From positions 154,030,929-154,094,928 of the forward strand of contig JAYESD010000009.1 of assembly GCA_036927565.1 (NCBI GenBank): 64,000 bases of DNA, in the 5' to 3' direction. Below, piece after piece: positions 32,377-43,778 of the stretch. How positions within the stretch are numbered: position 1 is the stretch's first letter; each line of letters opens with the position of its first letter. The notes beneath the pieces were generated by a model. The model was not told where the DNA came from. It worked only from the letters and a program-made list of their open reading frames with translations, and ran no database searches. This DNA comes from Tuctoria greenei. Its lineage: Eukaryota > Streptophyta > Magnoliopsida > Poales > Poaceae. Both the position numbers and the translations under genes were made by a program.

Positions 32377-32785
32377 TTCCCCTCAATTTTTCCCTTTTTG
32401 GTGCCTTGATGCCAAAGGGGGAGAGATTGAGACTAGGAGAGATTGAGACTAATAGTTTGAGAGTAGTTTGTGTCTTTATGTTTTTGTGATCAAGGACATG
32501 TGTACTTAATTTTTAAACCTTGTAATGCACTATTTCTTCTCTTATGTGTGATGCTTATTGTTGCTTGGATGATTATCTTTACACTCATTATTTATTACCT
32601 TTACTTCATCACACCTTGTTGATCACACACCGGTTAGGCACCCCACCATAAGGTGTGTGCATATGTTAGAAGCTTTTTGTGGACTTATCATTATTCTCAT
32701 ATGTGCACACCTTATGAAAATCAAGATTTTATTCTCAATTGTGATATCTCAAATGGTTGTCATCAATCACCAAAAAGGGGGATAT
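32377..32785 (+). other. SIRE-B 3' spacer with polypurine tract
   Basis: Non-coding. The last bases, CAAAAAGGGGGATAT (32771-32785), form the polypurine tract adjoining the 3' LTR. Confidence 0.8.
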
Positions 32786-34216
32786 TGTAAGTGCATCTAG
32801 GATATCCCTTGTGGGTTTTGGCCAATTGATGACAAACATATGAGATACTAATGAAACTACTGAGATGATTGCAGGACAAACAAATGAAACATCTTGATGC
32901 ACACAAAAAGGTGAAAAATGAAGTGGTGTTCAAAGAGAGATACTTTGATGAAGCTTGGAAGACCAAATTAGATTTTGAATGTATAGGGAGTGTATGAAAG
33001 ACACACTCCAAGAGCTCACAACTTTGCACGAGGGTAAGGGATTAAAATTAACCTAACTTTCACAAAGCACCGGACTAGTCCGATCATGGACCGGACTAGT
33101 CCGTTCATCTTTCTGGAATCCCACTTACAAGGAGACCGGACCAGTCCGTGCATCCACCGGACTAGTCCGTTGATGTTTCTGGAGTCTCTCATATTGAGGG
33201 ACCGGACTAGTCCGATCATGGACCGGACTAGTCCATTGAACTTTCTGGAATCTCCCATTCGTGGAGATCGGACTAGTCCGATGAACTTTCTGGAGTCACC
33301 TTCACACAGCACCGGACTAGTCCAAGGTTGGACCGGGCTAGTCCGGCAGACTTTCTGGACTTCAAAACACATTGAGACTGGACAAGTCCGGACTTGCACC
33401 GGACTAGTCTGGTGTTAGGGTTTTTCAACGGCTAGCTTTTGGAAACCCTATAAATAGAGAGTTCGCGGCTTTCCTACAGACACACACGTCGAATACTGAT
33501 CAAAGAGCAAACTCTAGAGCCGCCACTTCGTCCCAAGAGCCCAAAACACATCTCCCCACACATCTAAAGTTCAAAAAGAGTGAAATCAATTGAACACTTG
33601 GATTCAGGATTGGGAAATCGTCGTTCTTTCATTGCGAGCTCTTGGGGTTTGATCTTTCTACACTCATACTCTGCATTGTAATACTTTTGAGTGTATTTGA
33701 TCACTTCTTTCATTGTAATTCTCGTGGGAGCCCTCAACGTGTGAGGTTGCCCCACAAACTTGGTGATTACCCATGATAGTGGAATCAAGTCGGCCTTCGT
33801 GGTGACTTGAAGAGGGAAAGGGTTGGAGACCCGGCTCTGTGTGAGCTTCCTCAACGAGGACGTAGATATCGTGGTGAGATCGAACCTCGGGAAAAATTCG
33901 TGTGTCTTGCGTCTCATTTACTTTAAATTTTGTTCATTAGATCACTTGAGTGCTAAACATCAACTTAAAGCAATTATAAGTTACACCTGCATTCTTATAC
34001 TAATCTCAAGTACAAATATCAGTTATTCTCATTTCCGCTGCTAAAGAAATTTATTTTTCCAAATCACACCTGATCAACACACATAATTTTTGCACACCGG
34101 ACTAGTCCGCCCACACAACCGGACTAGTCCGGCCAACCAAGTTTTGACGGTTCTATTAAGTGTGCAGGAAATTCAAAAGGCCTATTCACCCCCCCCCCCC
34201 CTCTAGGCCACATTCA
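32786..34216 (+). repeat. SIRE-B 3' LTR
   Basis: 1431 bp, matches 11931-13366. It has about ten GACTAGTC palindrome cores, a TATA box at 33449-33456, a C run expanded to about 12 near its end (34190-34201), and one 12-bp palindrome unit fewer than the 5' LTR. Confidence 0.94.
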
Positions 34217-36568
34217 CAGCTGAGGGCTCTGGGTCTGGAGGTCCTTCCCGGTCAAGGGGGGCCTCGACCAGAGCAACGCCGACAGCAGCAGCAAGCTCCA
34301 GGGGGCCCTCTGGGACTACCACGCCAGTGTCGGCTGGGCCCAGTCCGGAGCGTCTGGGGAAGAGGTTCCGCAGGAACTGGTGCGGAAGCCTTCCGAGATA
34401 ATTTCTGATTTTTTACCTCAGTCAGTCGTTTTATTGTTAACTGTATTTTGAGTCTCTTCGTCCTTCATTAACAGCGTGCCCAAGAAAAGGGCTGAAGCTC
34501 CGGCCCTTGCAGCAGCAGTTGAGGCTGTGTAGGCTGAAGCTCCAGCTCCGATTCCAGCGCTACCCCAAGAGGTGGCAAAGGCTGCGGCAGCCCCGGCGCC
34601 GACTGTCGTGGTATTGGACGACTCATCCCCAGAAGCTCCCGTGGTAGCGCCGGACCACAAGACTGAAGATGTACCAGCATCGCCAGCCTCGGAGGTTGAA
34701 GCTCCGGGCTTGGATGCTGTGATGTTGGACGCTCCGGCCGCAGAGCCAGAGGAAGCTATGATTCCGGCCCTAGAGTTGGATGTTGTTAAAGCCCCGGCAG
34801 TCGAGCTGGTGGTTGAGGAGGTCCCGACAGTAGAGCCGGGTGTTGATGAAGCTCCGACACTTGAGTCGGCCGTCGAGGAAGCTCCGGCGGCAGAGCCGGT
34901 TGTTGCAGGAGTTCCGGCTGTGGAGCCGGTTGTTGAAGAGGTTCCGGCGTCCGAGCCAGTTGCTGCAGAGGCGACGACGCCTGAGTCTATGGCGGTCGAA
35001 GCACCAGCGCCGGAGCCCATGATGGCTGAAGCGCCAGCACCCGAACCAGAGGCGGAGGAAGCGCCTGTGCCGGAGCCAGAAGTAGCTTCTGCTCCGGCCG
35101 AACCTTCAACACCCGTTCCGGAAGCAGTGATCCTGAAGGTGCCTGTTGCCAAGCCAGAGTGCCGGGATGAAGCTGCTGGCCCCCGCTGGAGGGACCAATT
35201 GTTGATGACCTGGCGGCTAGGCCTTCGGAACCAATTCCAGAGGTCGGTACTTCTGTTGCAAGCACTTCCTCGGCGACGGCCGAGGCTATCCCGGAGGACG
35301 ACCCTAGTGCCGTGTAAGCTCAGGGTACCGCTCTCATAGAGTGGGACCCAATTTTTGTTGCTGAAGATCCACTGGAGCCAGTGGAGATGACTCCGGCAGG
35401 TCCGGACCCAATCCCCCTATCGTTGTCTATCGACAATGCCTGCTCCATCCTTCGCCAGGTTCAACTGGCCTTCTACCACGACAGCAAGGACCTCGAGGAG
35501 GAGCTCCAAACCCTTAGGAGGTGGAGCAACCGACTCCATTTTGAGACCAAGTTGGCACAGTCGAGGCTGGCTGACGACAAGGAGTGGGTGCGAAGGGAGA
35601 AAGTCCGCCTGGAGTACTGGGGTAAGTTGTTGGATGAGAGGGAAAGCATGACGCGGACCGTCGGAAACCAATCCCGGGCCATATATGATCAGGCCAAGGC
35701 TGCCAATAGTGCAACTGATGAACGCCAGGAAAGGCTCTCTGCCATCCACGATAGTCTCGTCAAGTGCCGAGAGGCTCTTGAAGCTCGGGAAAAATGGCTC
35801 GAAGATGAAGAGCAAAAATTCCTGGAGCTGCGAGACGACCTCATGAAGAGGGAGGAGGAGCTTGTCCAAAAGACAGCTCTGGCCGACAAGAGCCTTGAAG
35901 AACGCACCAAGAAATTGGATGAGCGTTGCAAGGAGGGGGAGAAGAAAGCCTGGGAGCGAGGGCAGGAACTCTACAAGCAGGAGAATGCCATCGCCGCACG
36001 GGAGAAGAAAGTGTGGGGCCGGGAGAGAGATTTGGTAAAACACTAGAACGAGATCCACCTCCGGGAGGAAGAGATCAGCAAGCTCGAAAGGCAAATTGCT
36101 AAAATGATTCAGCAGAATGCCAAAGAGGTGGAGCGTCTTGCTCGGGAGAGCTCGAAGCTGGCGGCGGCCAAAAGATCCTTGGCGGAGATGCGTGGTGCAA
36201 GGGCTGCGGAGTCCCAACAAGTTTGGGACTTCCTGGGCAAGGCCAACGACGCGTTGACGCCAATGGGCTTCAGTCCCGTGCGTCCGGATGATCCGGAGCC
36301 AGAGCTAGACCAGGCATTGGAGGCACTGGGTTCAGCAGGCAACAAACTCTCCAAGTTGGGCGATGTCATCGCGGACCAATTGGAAACGGAGGGTCAGTCC
36401 TTGGCGAAGGACGTCGCAGAGTATGTGCTGACGTGCTACACCATCCGGGAACCTCAATTCCCTCTAGACCCGATACTTGAAGGTCCCATCGAAGGAGAGG
36501 GTGAAGCTGTCCGAGCCAACGTGTCGGAGGTGGCCCAGAAGGTTGCCCAGTTCTTCCATAGGGTCTAG
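34217..36568 (+). pseudogene. Tat-B antisense ORF, C-terminal part
   Basis: Continuation of the antisense ORF cut at 11930. A Ser/Thr/Gly-rich part to 34399 stops at TAA; after a break it resumes as a long Ala/Pro/Glu-rich region of imperfect 10-12-residue repeats (VEEAPAAEPVVAGVPAVEP, 34572-35150), then after a shift near 35340-35381 a long coiled coil (LEEELQTLRRWSNRL, REKWLEDEEQKFLELRDDL). A TAG at 36044-36046 interrupts it in frame; the end is EVAQKVAQFFHRV at 36568. The layout (PF04195 head, repeat linker, coiled-coil tail) suggests a structural or oligomerising protein; function unknown. Confidence 0.7.
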
Positions 36569-37784
36569 GATCGTCTCCCTGTATCTCCCACTTGTACTCT
36601 CTCTTCTTCTTCTCCAATTTTGTAATCTCTTGTCTCCAAATGAATGAAATCCAAATTTTTTTGAATTTGAATTTCATTTTTGTCTTCAACACCTTTGTCT
36701 CGCTTGGCCCCCTGGTAGATGTACACAATTTGATTGTGAACATGTACCAAGAGGATGTAATAGTTGTTGAAGACTTGCGTGCTTCAAACTTGTAGAATGT
36801 AAGTCCGAAGTCTTTGATAGTGTAGGCCCCCTGAGGCTGTCGGAGCTTGGTGGCTCCAGCATCGATGGTTAGTCCTCCGTGGTGTTGGAGCTCTGGCAGC
36901 TCCGGTAGTGACCTCCATCAACACATGTGGTGTTAACGTTAGACTCCACTTTAGAGTCTTTCCACCATCTTTACGTTGATGACTCGCTTTACTGGAACTG
37001 AGTAGCTCCAGAGATGCTCGATGTCAATGTTTGAACATTGACCACAAACCGCCTAGAGGGTGTCATAGCTTATTTATTTTTCCTGCACACTGAAGTCAAG
37101 AAAAATAGTAAAATCCGTTTCCTATCTACAACTTCATTGCTGCTTACTGTTCCCGAGAAATTTTTAGGTCGAGCACAATCCTAAATACAATCAAGAGCAC
37201 CGTCTTGCTCCCTTCGGGTCCGACTGTTTCTGGACTTGTCTTACTTCGGCATGCCGGGGTGTAGGTAGAGTGGCATACTTAGGGTGCAGGACCAAGCTAA
37301 GTCGATAGCACACTCCGGCCCTAGATTGGCTTGGCGGCATTCAAACAAGTAGGCCATCAACAATGTTTGAACTCGGAAGGACAGATAATGCAACTCGAAT
37401 TGTACATGAACTGGTCGAGCTAAATTTCTTAAGAATTGCACAACTTTGTTATAGACAAGAAAGAGAAAAATAAAAAATATTGAGCATGTACAAAGTAAAT
37501 GCACGTGGAGTCTATTTTCACACAATGATGTCTTTCATTATAGGTCCGGGGTACTGGGGAAACAAGTACACTCTTAGGGTACGGAACCAGGCTAAGTGTG
37601 TTTCGTTTCTCGTTTGACCCAAGGTAGCTAGCTACACTTTTAGTTCTAAGACTATGACAAGTGTTGCATGGGCGTTGCGGACCTAACAGGTTAGGTCCAG
37701 CTGCCCTCCCGGAGGAGCTACCCGACTCTGTACAATGACTCTATAACATACACCATATGTAATTACAGACTCACCTCCGTGATA
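36569..37784 (+). other. Tat-B spacer between antisense ORF and integrase
   Basis: About 1.2 kb without a convincing gene; it is where the 3' ends of the plus-strand antisense ORF and the minus-strand pol face each other. AATGAATGAAATCC near 36640, followed by a T-rich stretch, could serve as a polyadenylation region for the antisense transcript. A 94-codon minus frame at 37241-37525 has no recognisable features. Confidence 0.5.
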
Positions 37785-39233
37785 CTAAGCATAGAACTTA
37801 CGGAGGTTCTCAATGTTCCAAGGATTTTGGAGAGGTGTCCCATCCTCAGTTGCCAAGCGAACGCATCCGGGACGGGATACTTTGATCACTCGGAAGGGTC
37901 CCTCCCAGCTGGGGGAGTTGTTTAACCCTTCTCTGGATTGTATTCTCTGTAGCACCAGATCGCCTTCCTCGAGCTGTCGGCTGTGAACATGCCGTTGGTG
38001 ATAGCGCCAAAGAGCTTGGCGGTATCGGGCATTCCGAACAGCTGCTCGGCACCTTCCCTCTTCAAGGAGGTGAAGGTCTTCACGCCGGAGCTGGTCCTGC
38101 CTGGCTTCATCGGAGTTCCGGACCTGGAGCGACCCCAAGGTGATTTTCGGAGGAAGGACTGCTTTAGCTCCGCACACCAGGAAGAAGGGTGTCTCTCCAG
38201 TTGACCGGTTTGGAGTAGTCCTGTTGGCCCATAAAGTGGGCGGAAGCTCCTCAATCCAGTTGGCTCCATGCTTTTTCAGGCGCTCATATGTGCGCGTCCT
38301 GAGTCCTTTCAGGATTTCTGCATTTGCCCTCTCAGCTTGGCCATTGCTTGCCGGATGAGCTACAGAGGCGTAGCTGACTTGGATGTTGAGGTCTTCGCAG
38401 TATCCTTGGAAAGCAGAGCTTGTGAATTGGGTCCCATTATCTGTTATGATTTTGTTCGGGACTCCAAATCTGCATACTATGGACTGCAAGAAATTGATAG
38501 TTGATTGCTTGTTTATTGTCACAACTGGAGTTGCTTCCGGCCATTTGGTAAACTTGTCGATGGCGACATACAGGAACTTGTAACCTCCGACGGCTCTTGG
38601 GAAAGGTCCCAAGATGTCCATCCCCCACACAGTGAAAGGCCATGTAGGAGGTATCATTTGTAGAGGCTGAGCCGGTGTATGAATTTGCTTTGCATGGAAC
38701 TGGCATGCTTTGCATTTCTTCACCAGCTCAGTTGCATCCTGGAGCGCTGTAGGCCAGTAGAAACCATGTCGAAAGGCTTTACCGACCAGCGTGCGGGAAG
38801 ACGCCTGGTTTCCACACTCGCCTCCATGGGTCTCTGTGAGGAGCTTGCAACCTTCTTCCCTTGTGATGCACCGCATTAGGACGCCGTTGGCACCGCGCCG
38901 GTAGAGATCCTCTTCTACCAACGCGTATCTTTGAACCAATCTAACTATCCGGTCAGCGGATACATCATCCTCAGGAAGGATATTGTCTTTCAAGTAGCTT
39001 CGGATCTCTGAGATCCATGCATCGGAGCTTGCTTGAGCATTTGAGTCTTGCGTGCTGGGTTGCTCGGAGCTTCCTGCAGCACCTACGACCCTTGATGACT
39101 GCCATGGTAACAGGGCCATCGAGACCGCCAGCTTCGGGATGCTGGTCTCGCCCCCTTCACTCAGTTCGGCAAGCTGAGCTGTGGGTTTTGACAACCTCTG
39201 GATGAAGGTTCCGTCAGGAGCCGGAGCTCCGGT
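37785..39233 (-). pseudogene. Tat-B integrase
   Basis: A continuous integrase frame of about 480 codons: HHCC zinc module (HGGECGNQASSRTLVGKAF to VKKCKACQ), core with GMDILGPFPRAVGG, ITDNGTQFTSSAFQ and NGQAERANAEI supplying D, D and E, then the C-terminal part (LVLQRIQSREGLN, SWEGPFRVIKVSRPGCVRL) ending at 37785. All catalytic residues are present; this is the best preserved domain of Tat-B. Confidence 0.92.
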
Positions 39234-39645
39234 TGACGCTTTCGTCGAGAGTTCGTCAGCTTCAGCGTTATGGACACGCTGGACATGGTGGAGATCCAGG
39301 ACTTCGAAGTCATTCTGAAGCCTCTGGACTTCAAGGAGATAAGCAGCTAATTGAGGATTGTTACAGGAACATTCACCGTTCACCTATTTAATGATGAGCT
39401 GTGAATCTCCCTTGACCAATAGCTGCTTGACACGGTATGATAGTGCCACCTTTAATCCATAAATGAGTGCTTCATACTCCGCCATGTTGTTGGTCGCCTT
39501 GAAGTCAAGGTGGACCATGTATTTTACCTTCTCCCCGATTGGATCGAGGAGAAGGACTCCAGCTCCGGCCCCCTGCTTTTGCATGGAGCCGTCAAAATAG
39601 AGGGTCCAATGAGGTTCAGTGAAGACTGGAGCCTTAAGTTTCGAC
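39234..39645 (-). pseudogene. Tat-B archaeal-type RNase H (second RNase H)
   Basis: GAGAGVLLLDPIGEKVKYMV, NNMAEYEALIYGL, KGDSQLIIK, then a TAG (39382-39384) and NGECSCNNPQ, HNAEADELSTKAS. In Tat-A the stop codon is CAG (KQVKGECSC), so a single transition broke this copy. Another TAG just upstream (about 39645-39647) separates it from the first RNase H. Confidence 0.87.
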
Positions 39646-39647
39646 TT

Positions 39648-40574
39648 CTACTCACTAGGGCCCCCAGGGTTTGATGGAGAGAGGGTCCATTCCGTCACAA
39701 AATATGCCAATGCTTGACTCTTGATCGCTTGCCTTGGGACGAATTCAAGATCAAATTTGGCCAATTCTGCTGCCCACTTTGCAATGTTCCCAGTAGAGTT
39801 GGGACTATGCAAGATCGCACGCAGTGGGTAAGAGGTCACCACTGATATCTTGTGAGCTTGGAAGTAGTGGCGAAGCTTCCTGGAGGCGATGAGAACTACA
39901 TAGAGCAGCTTGTGTACCTCTAGGTATCGAGTCTTGACATCATGTAGTACTTCGCTGATGAAGTACACTGGGCGTTGGACTGTCCGGACCCTCCCGGAGG
40001 GGCCCAAAGTTTCCTCCACATCGACCCGGACCCTCCCGGAGGGGTCCGGACCTGCTTCAGGGACCTCCGGGTTCCTGCTAGAGGAACCCAGAGCTTCTGT
40101 TGGAGTGACCCAGATCCTCCCGGAAGGGTCCAAGTCTTCTGGGATAACTCCCTGTTGATCCAAGTCTGGGGGCTGGGCCCCAGACTCTCCTTCAGGAACC
40201 TCCGGACCCTCCCGGAGGAGTCTGGATTCCTGAGCTTGTGATGGTTCTGGTCTCTCCGCGAGCAGGACCATGCTGACAACCTTGTCGGTTGCTGAAATGT
40301 AAAGCAGTAAGGGCTCACCAGGGTTCGATGCTACCAGGGTTGGTAGAGTGGTGAGGAGCTGCTTTAGCTCTTGGAACGCCTTTTCTGCTTCTTCAGACCA
40401 TTGAAATGGTCCGGACTTCCTCAATAGCTTGAAGAAGGGTAGCGCCCGTACCGCCAGTCTTGAGATGAACCGGCTGAGGGCGGCTAGACATCCAGTCAGT
40501 TTCTGGACATCTTTGATGCGGGCTAGTGGCCGCATCTCCTCTATAGCCTTAATCTTCGTCTGATTTGCCTCTAT
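39648..40574 (-). pseudogene. Tat-B RT connection and first RNase H with low-complexity insert
   Basis: RT thumb/connection (ARIKDVQKLTGCLAALSRFI), RNase H start (GEPLLLYISATDKVVSMVLL), then about 70 extra residues built on repeats of DPSGRVRV/GPSGRVRT type (about 39960-40240), then the rest of RNase H (VYFISEVLHDVKTRYLEVHK, LRAILHSPNSTGNIAKWAAE). Ordinary RNase H domains go straight from the VSMVL strand to RPVYF. The same position is also expanded in Tat-A. Confidence 0.85.
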
Positions 40575-40577
40575 GCC

Positions 40578-41324
40578 CTAGTGGTTTACCAGGAAACCGA
40601 GAAACTTTCCGGAGCTAACCCCAAAGACGCACTTGTCTGGGTTCAGCTTCGTGCGGGTGACCCGCAGCTTGTCGAAGACAGCTTGCAAGGTGTAAAGGAG
40701 TGACTCCTTGTCCTTGATCTTGACTACAATGTCATCAACATACACTTCCACTACGTCTCTGATGAGCTCTCCAAAGGTTTTGTACATAGCTCGTACAAAT
40801 GTTGAAGCTGCATTCTTGAGACCAAATGGCATGGTTGTATAACAGTACAATCCATCTACTGTGATAAAAGAAGTATGTTCTTCATCTTCCCTAGACATTT
40901 TGATTTGATGGTACCCAGAATATGCGTCTGGGAAACACAGTAATTCACACCCGGGGGTGGAATCCACTATCTGATCTATTCTAGGTAGTGGGAATGGATC
41001 TTTTGGGCATGCCTTATTTAGTGTTGTGTAGTCGATACACATCTGAAGCTTCCCGCCGGCCTTGGGTACAACGACTAGGTTTGCCAGCCATTTTGGATGG
41101 AAGACTTCTCGTATGAATCCAGCTTCAAGCAACTTCTTCACTTCTTGTCGTATGAAGTTCTGTCGCTCTACGGATTGCTTCCGAGGCTTCTGATGTACGG
41201 GCCAAGCATCGGGATAGATCTTCAGATTATGCTCGATCACTTCCCTAGGGATCCCAGACATTTGTGATGGTTGCCAGGCAAACACATCGACATTAGCCCA
41301 GAGGAAAGTGATGAGCGCAAGTTC
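40578..41324 (-). pseudogene. Tat-B reverse transcriptase
   Basis: ELALITFLWANVDVFAW, then VKKLLEAGFIREVFHPKWLA, KLQMCIDYTTLNKACPKDPF, FPDAYSGYHQIKM, MPFGLKNAASTFVRAMYKTF and EVYVDDIVVKIKD (YVDD loop). Bounded by in-frame TAG codons at 41325-41327 and 40575-40577. All RT motifs are recognisable; FPDAYSGYHQI keeps the first catalytic Asp. Confidence 0.92.
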
Positions 41325-41327
41325 CTA

Positions 41328-42125
41328 TTTGTCATTCATACCTCCCGATATACGAGTGGCCTGAGCAGCATCGGAACCGATTTGGACGACTTTGACGGGG
41401 ATGTCGGCGTCGCCGCTTGGTTGCACACGAGGTGCGGAGGTTGATCCTCGTTGATGAATGCTCGGGGGTTTTGGAGCTTGCTCCTACCTGGGTTCTTCCT
41501 TCTGTGCTGTAGCAAGCGTATGGAGTTCCTCCACAGCAGTCACTCCGGCAGTGCGGTCTCCGCGGATCCAGAGAACGCCAACTGGTGATGGCATCTTCAA
41601 CACCAGGTAGCCATAATGAGCAGCAGCCATGAATTTGTACAAGGCAGGCCTGCCCAGAATGGCGTTGAAGGGCAAGTTGATCTGAGCGACGTCAAAGATC
41701 AACTTCTCAGTGCGATAATTCTCCCGAGTCCCGAAGGTCACAGGGAGAGTAATGGCACCGAGCGGTGTTATGGCCCCCAGACCTACTCTGGAGAAAGGTC
41801 GGGAAGGGCGAAGGTCCGAAGGTCGGAGCTGAAGCTTGACAAAAGCCTCAAAGCTTATGAGGTTTAGCCCCGAACCTCTGTCCACCATTACATGGTGGAG
41901 TTAAATGTTGTTGATGGTAGGTGATACCATCAGAGGTAGCTAGCCAGCTCCGATCATGTTTCGAGGGCAGTCCGAAGCATCAAAAGTGATGGTAGTGTCC
42001 ATCCACTTCCGATGAGGTTCTGCCCTGGCTGTAGGAGCTACTTAGGTCATGTCTCGTCGCATGGTCTTGAGGATATGGCGGGAGGTGATGTCCCATGAAC
42101 CACCAAAGATGGTGTTTATGGTCTT
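41328..42125 (-). pseudogene. Tat-B aspartic protease
   Basis: The region reads ITFDASDCPRNMIGAGWLPL, then VMVDRGSGLNLISFEAF, then NLPFNAILGRPALYKFMAA. The active site is normally DGG/DTG/DSG-like; here it is DRG, with an Arg where Gly is usual, which should inactivate the protease. A stop precedes LHHVMVD near 41900. Confidence 0.82.
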
Positions 42126-43741
42126 TCAACGCTCATTGTCAGAGACGTCGTAGTCGTCGTCGATGGAGGTGTACACAGCCTTCAGGACCTTTTTAGGGTC
42201 CTGGAAGCCCAACTCCTCTTCAGCTGGAGCTTCGTTGACTTTCTGCTTTCTTTCCCTCTGACGGAAAGGAACTTCTTCCCAGTGCTTGTGGTAGCGCTTA
42301 GCAAGGTTTTGGACCTCCCGGCAGTCCTCCAAGTTGTGTCCGTTTGACTTGTGGATAGGAAACCACATTTTGAAATTGCCACCGTCTTCAGGGGACGGCC
42401 GAGGTCGTTTATCAGGGCGTGGCCCCCGGCCACCCGGAGCTGCAGCAGCTGCAGTGGTGGATGTGCCGGCCGATGGCTTCTTTTTGCCGTTGGACTTTTT
42501 CTTATTTTTGCCACTCCCGGGGGTAGTGGCTTCGCCTTTGGAGGATTTTTTGCCATCGTTCGGAGGTGGTTTGGAGTGCATCTCACGGCCCTCCGCAGCT
42601 TTTGCACACTTGTGTGTCAAGCTGAAGAGCTCCGTGATGCTGGTGATCTCCTTGACCGCCAGCTTCTCCAGCATCTTCTTATCTCGCACACCCTGTCTAA
42701 ATGCCACGATGACAGAAGTGCTAGAGACAGAAGGAATGGTGTTTCGTACCTGGGAGAACCTTTGGATGAATGAGCGCAGGGATTCTCCCCCCTTTTGCAC
42801 CACTGCAAAAAGGTCCAGTTCGGTGCCTAGTTGGGTGTACGAACTCCCGAAATTGGCGGTGAACTGTTGGCACAATTCCTCCCAACTATTGATAGAGTTG
42901 TGAGGAAGGCTCTTGAACCAGGACCTGGCGGTCCCAGTCAAAGCTACTGGGAAGTAGTTGGCCATTACAGCTTCATTACCTCCGGCCGCAAGGATTGCGG
43001 TGGTGTAAATTTGGAGAAACTCGGCGGGTTAACAGTCCCGTCAAACTTCTCTGACAGGTGTGGCCGGAACTTTTGTGGCCAACTGACCATGCGTAGGTGC
43101 ATGACCAGTGCAGAACAGCCTCCTCCTACTCCCTCAGGAGCAGGGCTATCTCGAGCTTCTCGCCTTTTGCGAGCGCGCTTGATATGGACACGACCATCCT
43201 GTTGACGGTAACGGCGATCAAGCTCCGCCCGGAGGTCATGAGTTGACATCCTGGTTACCATATGAGTACGTCGCGCCCCAGAGGGTAGCGACGTAACTTG
43301 ATGTGACGCAGCACGCCTCCTATTCTGGGAAGCATGCGGACCAAGTCTGCCAGACATAGTCCAGCGTAGCGATGGGGCCCACCCTGAAGGAGGAGGACCT
43401 TGATTGCTGATGCGGTCGGCTGCTGCTGCAACCAGATGTTTCACATTAGCTCTCCACTGCTCCATTGCACCCTGGGATGCACCTGGAGGTGGTGGACGTT
43501 GGAGGAGAGCACGTGCTGCATGAAGCGCATGTTCAGGGTTGTTGTTGTTTGCCGATGCAGTGACTGACGCCGATGCATCGTCACGTTGCTCAACTTGACG
43601 TGCTGGTGCAAGTGGTGGTGGTGAAGGCATGACTCCTGTTGGAGCCACAGCACCTGCTGGTTGCTGCGTGTTGGAGGGATTGCCTCCAACGTGTTGAACG
43701 GCAGGGTTGCCGTTGGATGATCCAGCAGCTGAGTTCACCAT
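42126..43741 (-). pseudogene. Tat-B gag
   Basis: The ATG at 43741 (MVNSAAGSSNGNPAV) lies only 37 bases from the LTR, just past the primer site. The N-terminal part is low-complexity; the capsid core lies in the lower half (VMANYFPVALTGTARSWFKS, NSWEELCQQFTANFGSSY, SFIQRFSQVRNTIP). A frameshift near 43000 separates PEKFDGTVNP-like sequence from it. A zinc-finger-like IHKSNGHNLEDCREV remains near the end, but the full CCHC is not evident. Confidence 0.87.
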
Positions 43742-43754
43742 ACTTGAAATCTCG

Positions 43755-43778
43755 GGCCCCCCTTCCTGGCACGCCAAC
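43755..43778 (-). promoter_or_regulatory. Tat-B primer binding site
   Basis: On the minus strand GTTGGCGTGCCAGGAAGGGG directly follows the 5' LTR. It resembles the TGGCGCGCCAGGTAGGGG-type site of plant Tat elements, differing at a few bases. Confidence 0.7.

Larger units (their letters stand above)
11931..34216 (+). mobile_element. SIRE-B: Ty1/copia (Maximus/SIRE type) with extra ORF
   Basis: LTRs lie at 11931-13366 and 32786-34216 (TGTAAGTGCATC...CATTCA), flanked by CACCT (11926-11930) and CAGCT (34217-34221), one mismatch. Next to the 5' LTR is an initiator-Met primer site, and before the 3' LTR a polypurine tract. In order: gag, protease, integrase with its HHCC domain, RT, RNase H, then a separate ORF in the env position. 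SHORT is inserted in gag. Few defects remain: I see four nonsense codons and about two frameshifts, so this copy is less decayed than SIRE-A. Confidence 0.93.

Noticed and set aside
34418..35265. Ser/Thr/Gly/Ala-rich minus-strand frames opposite the antisense ORF of Tat-B
   Set aside because: Mirror image of the Ala-Pro-Glu repeat on the plus strand; codon shadow.
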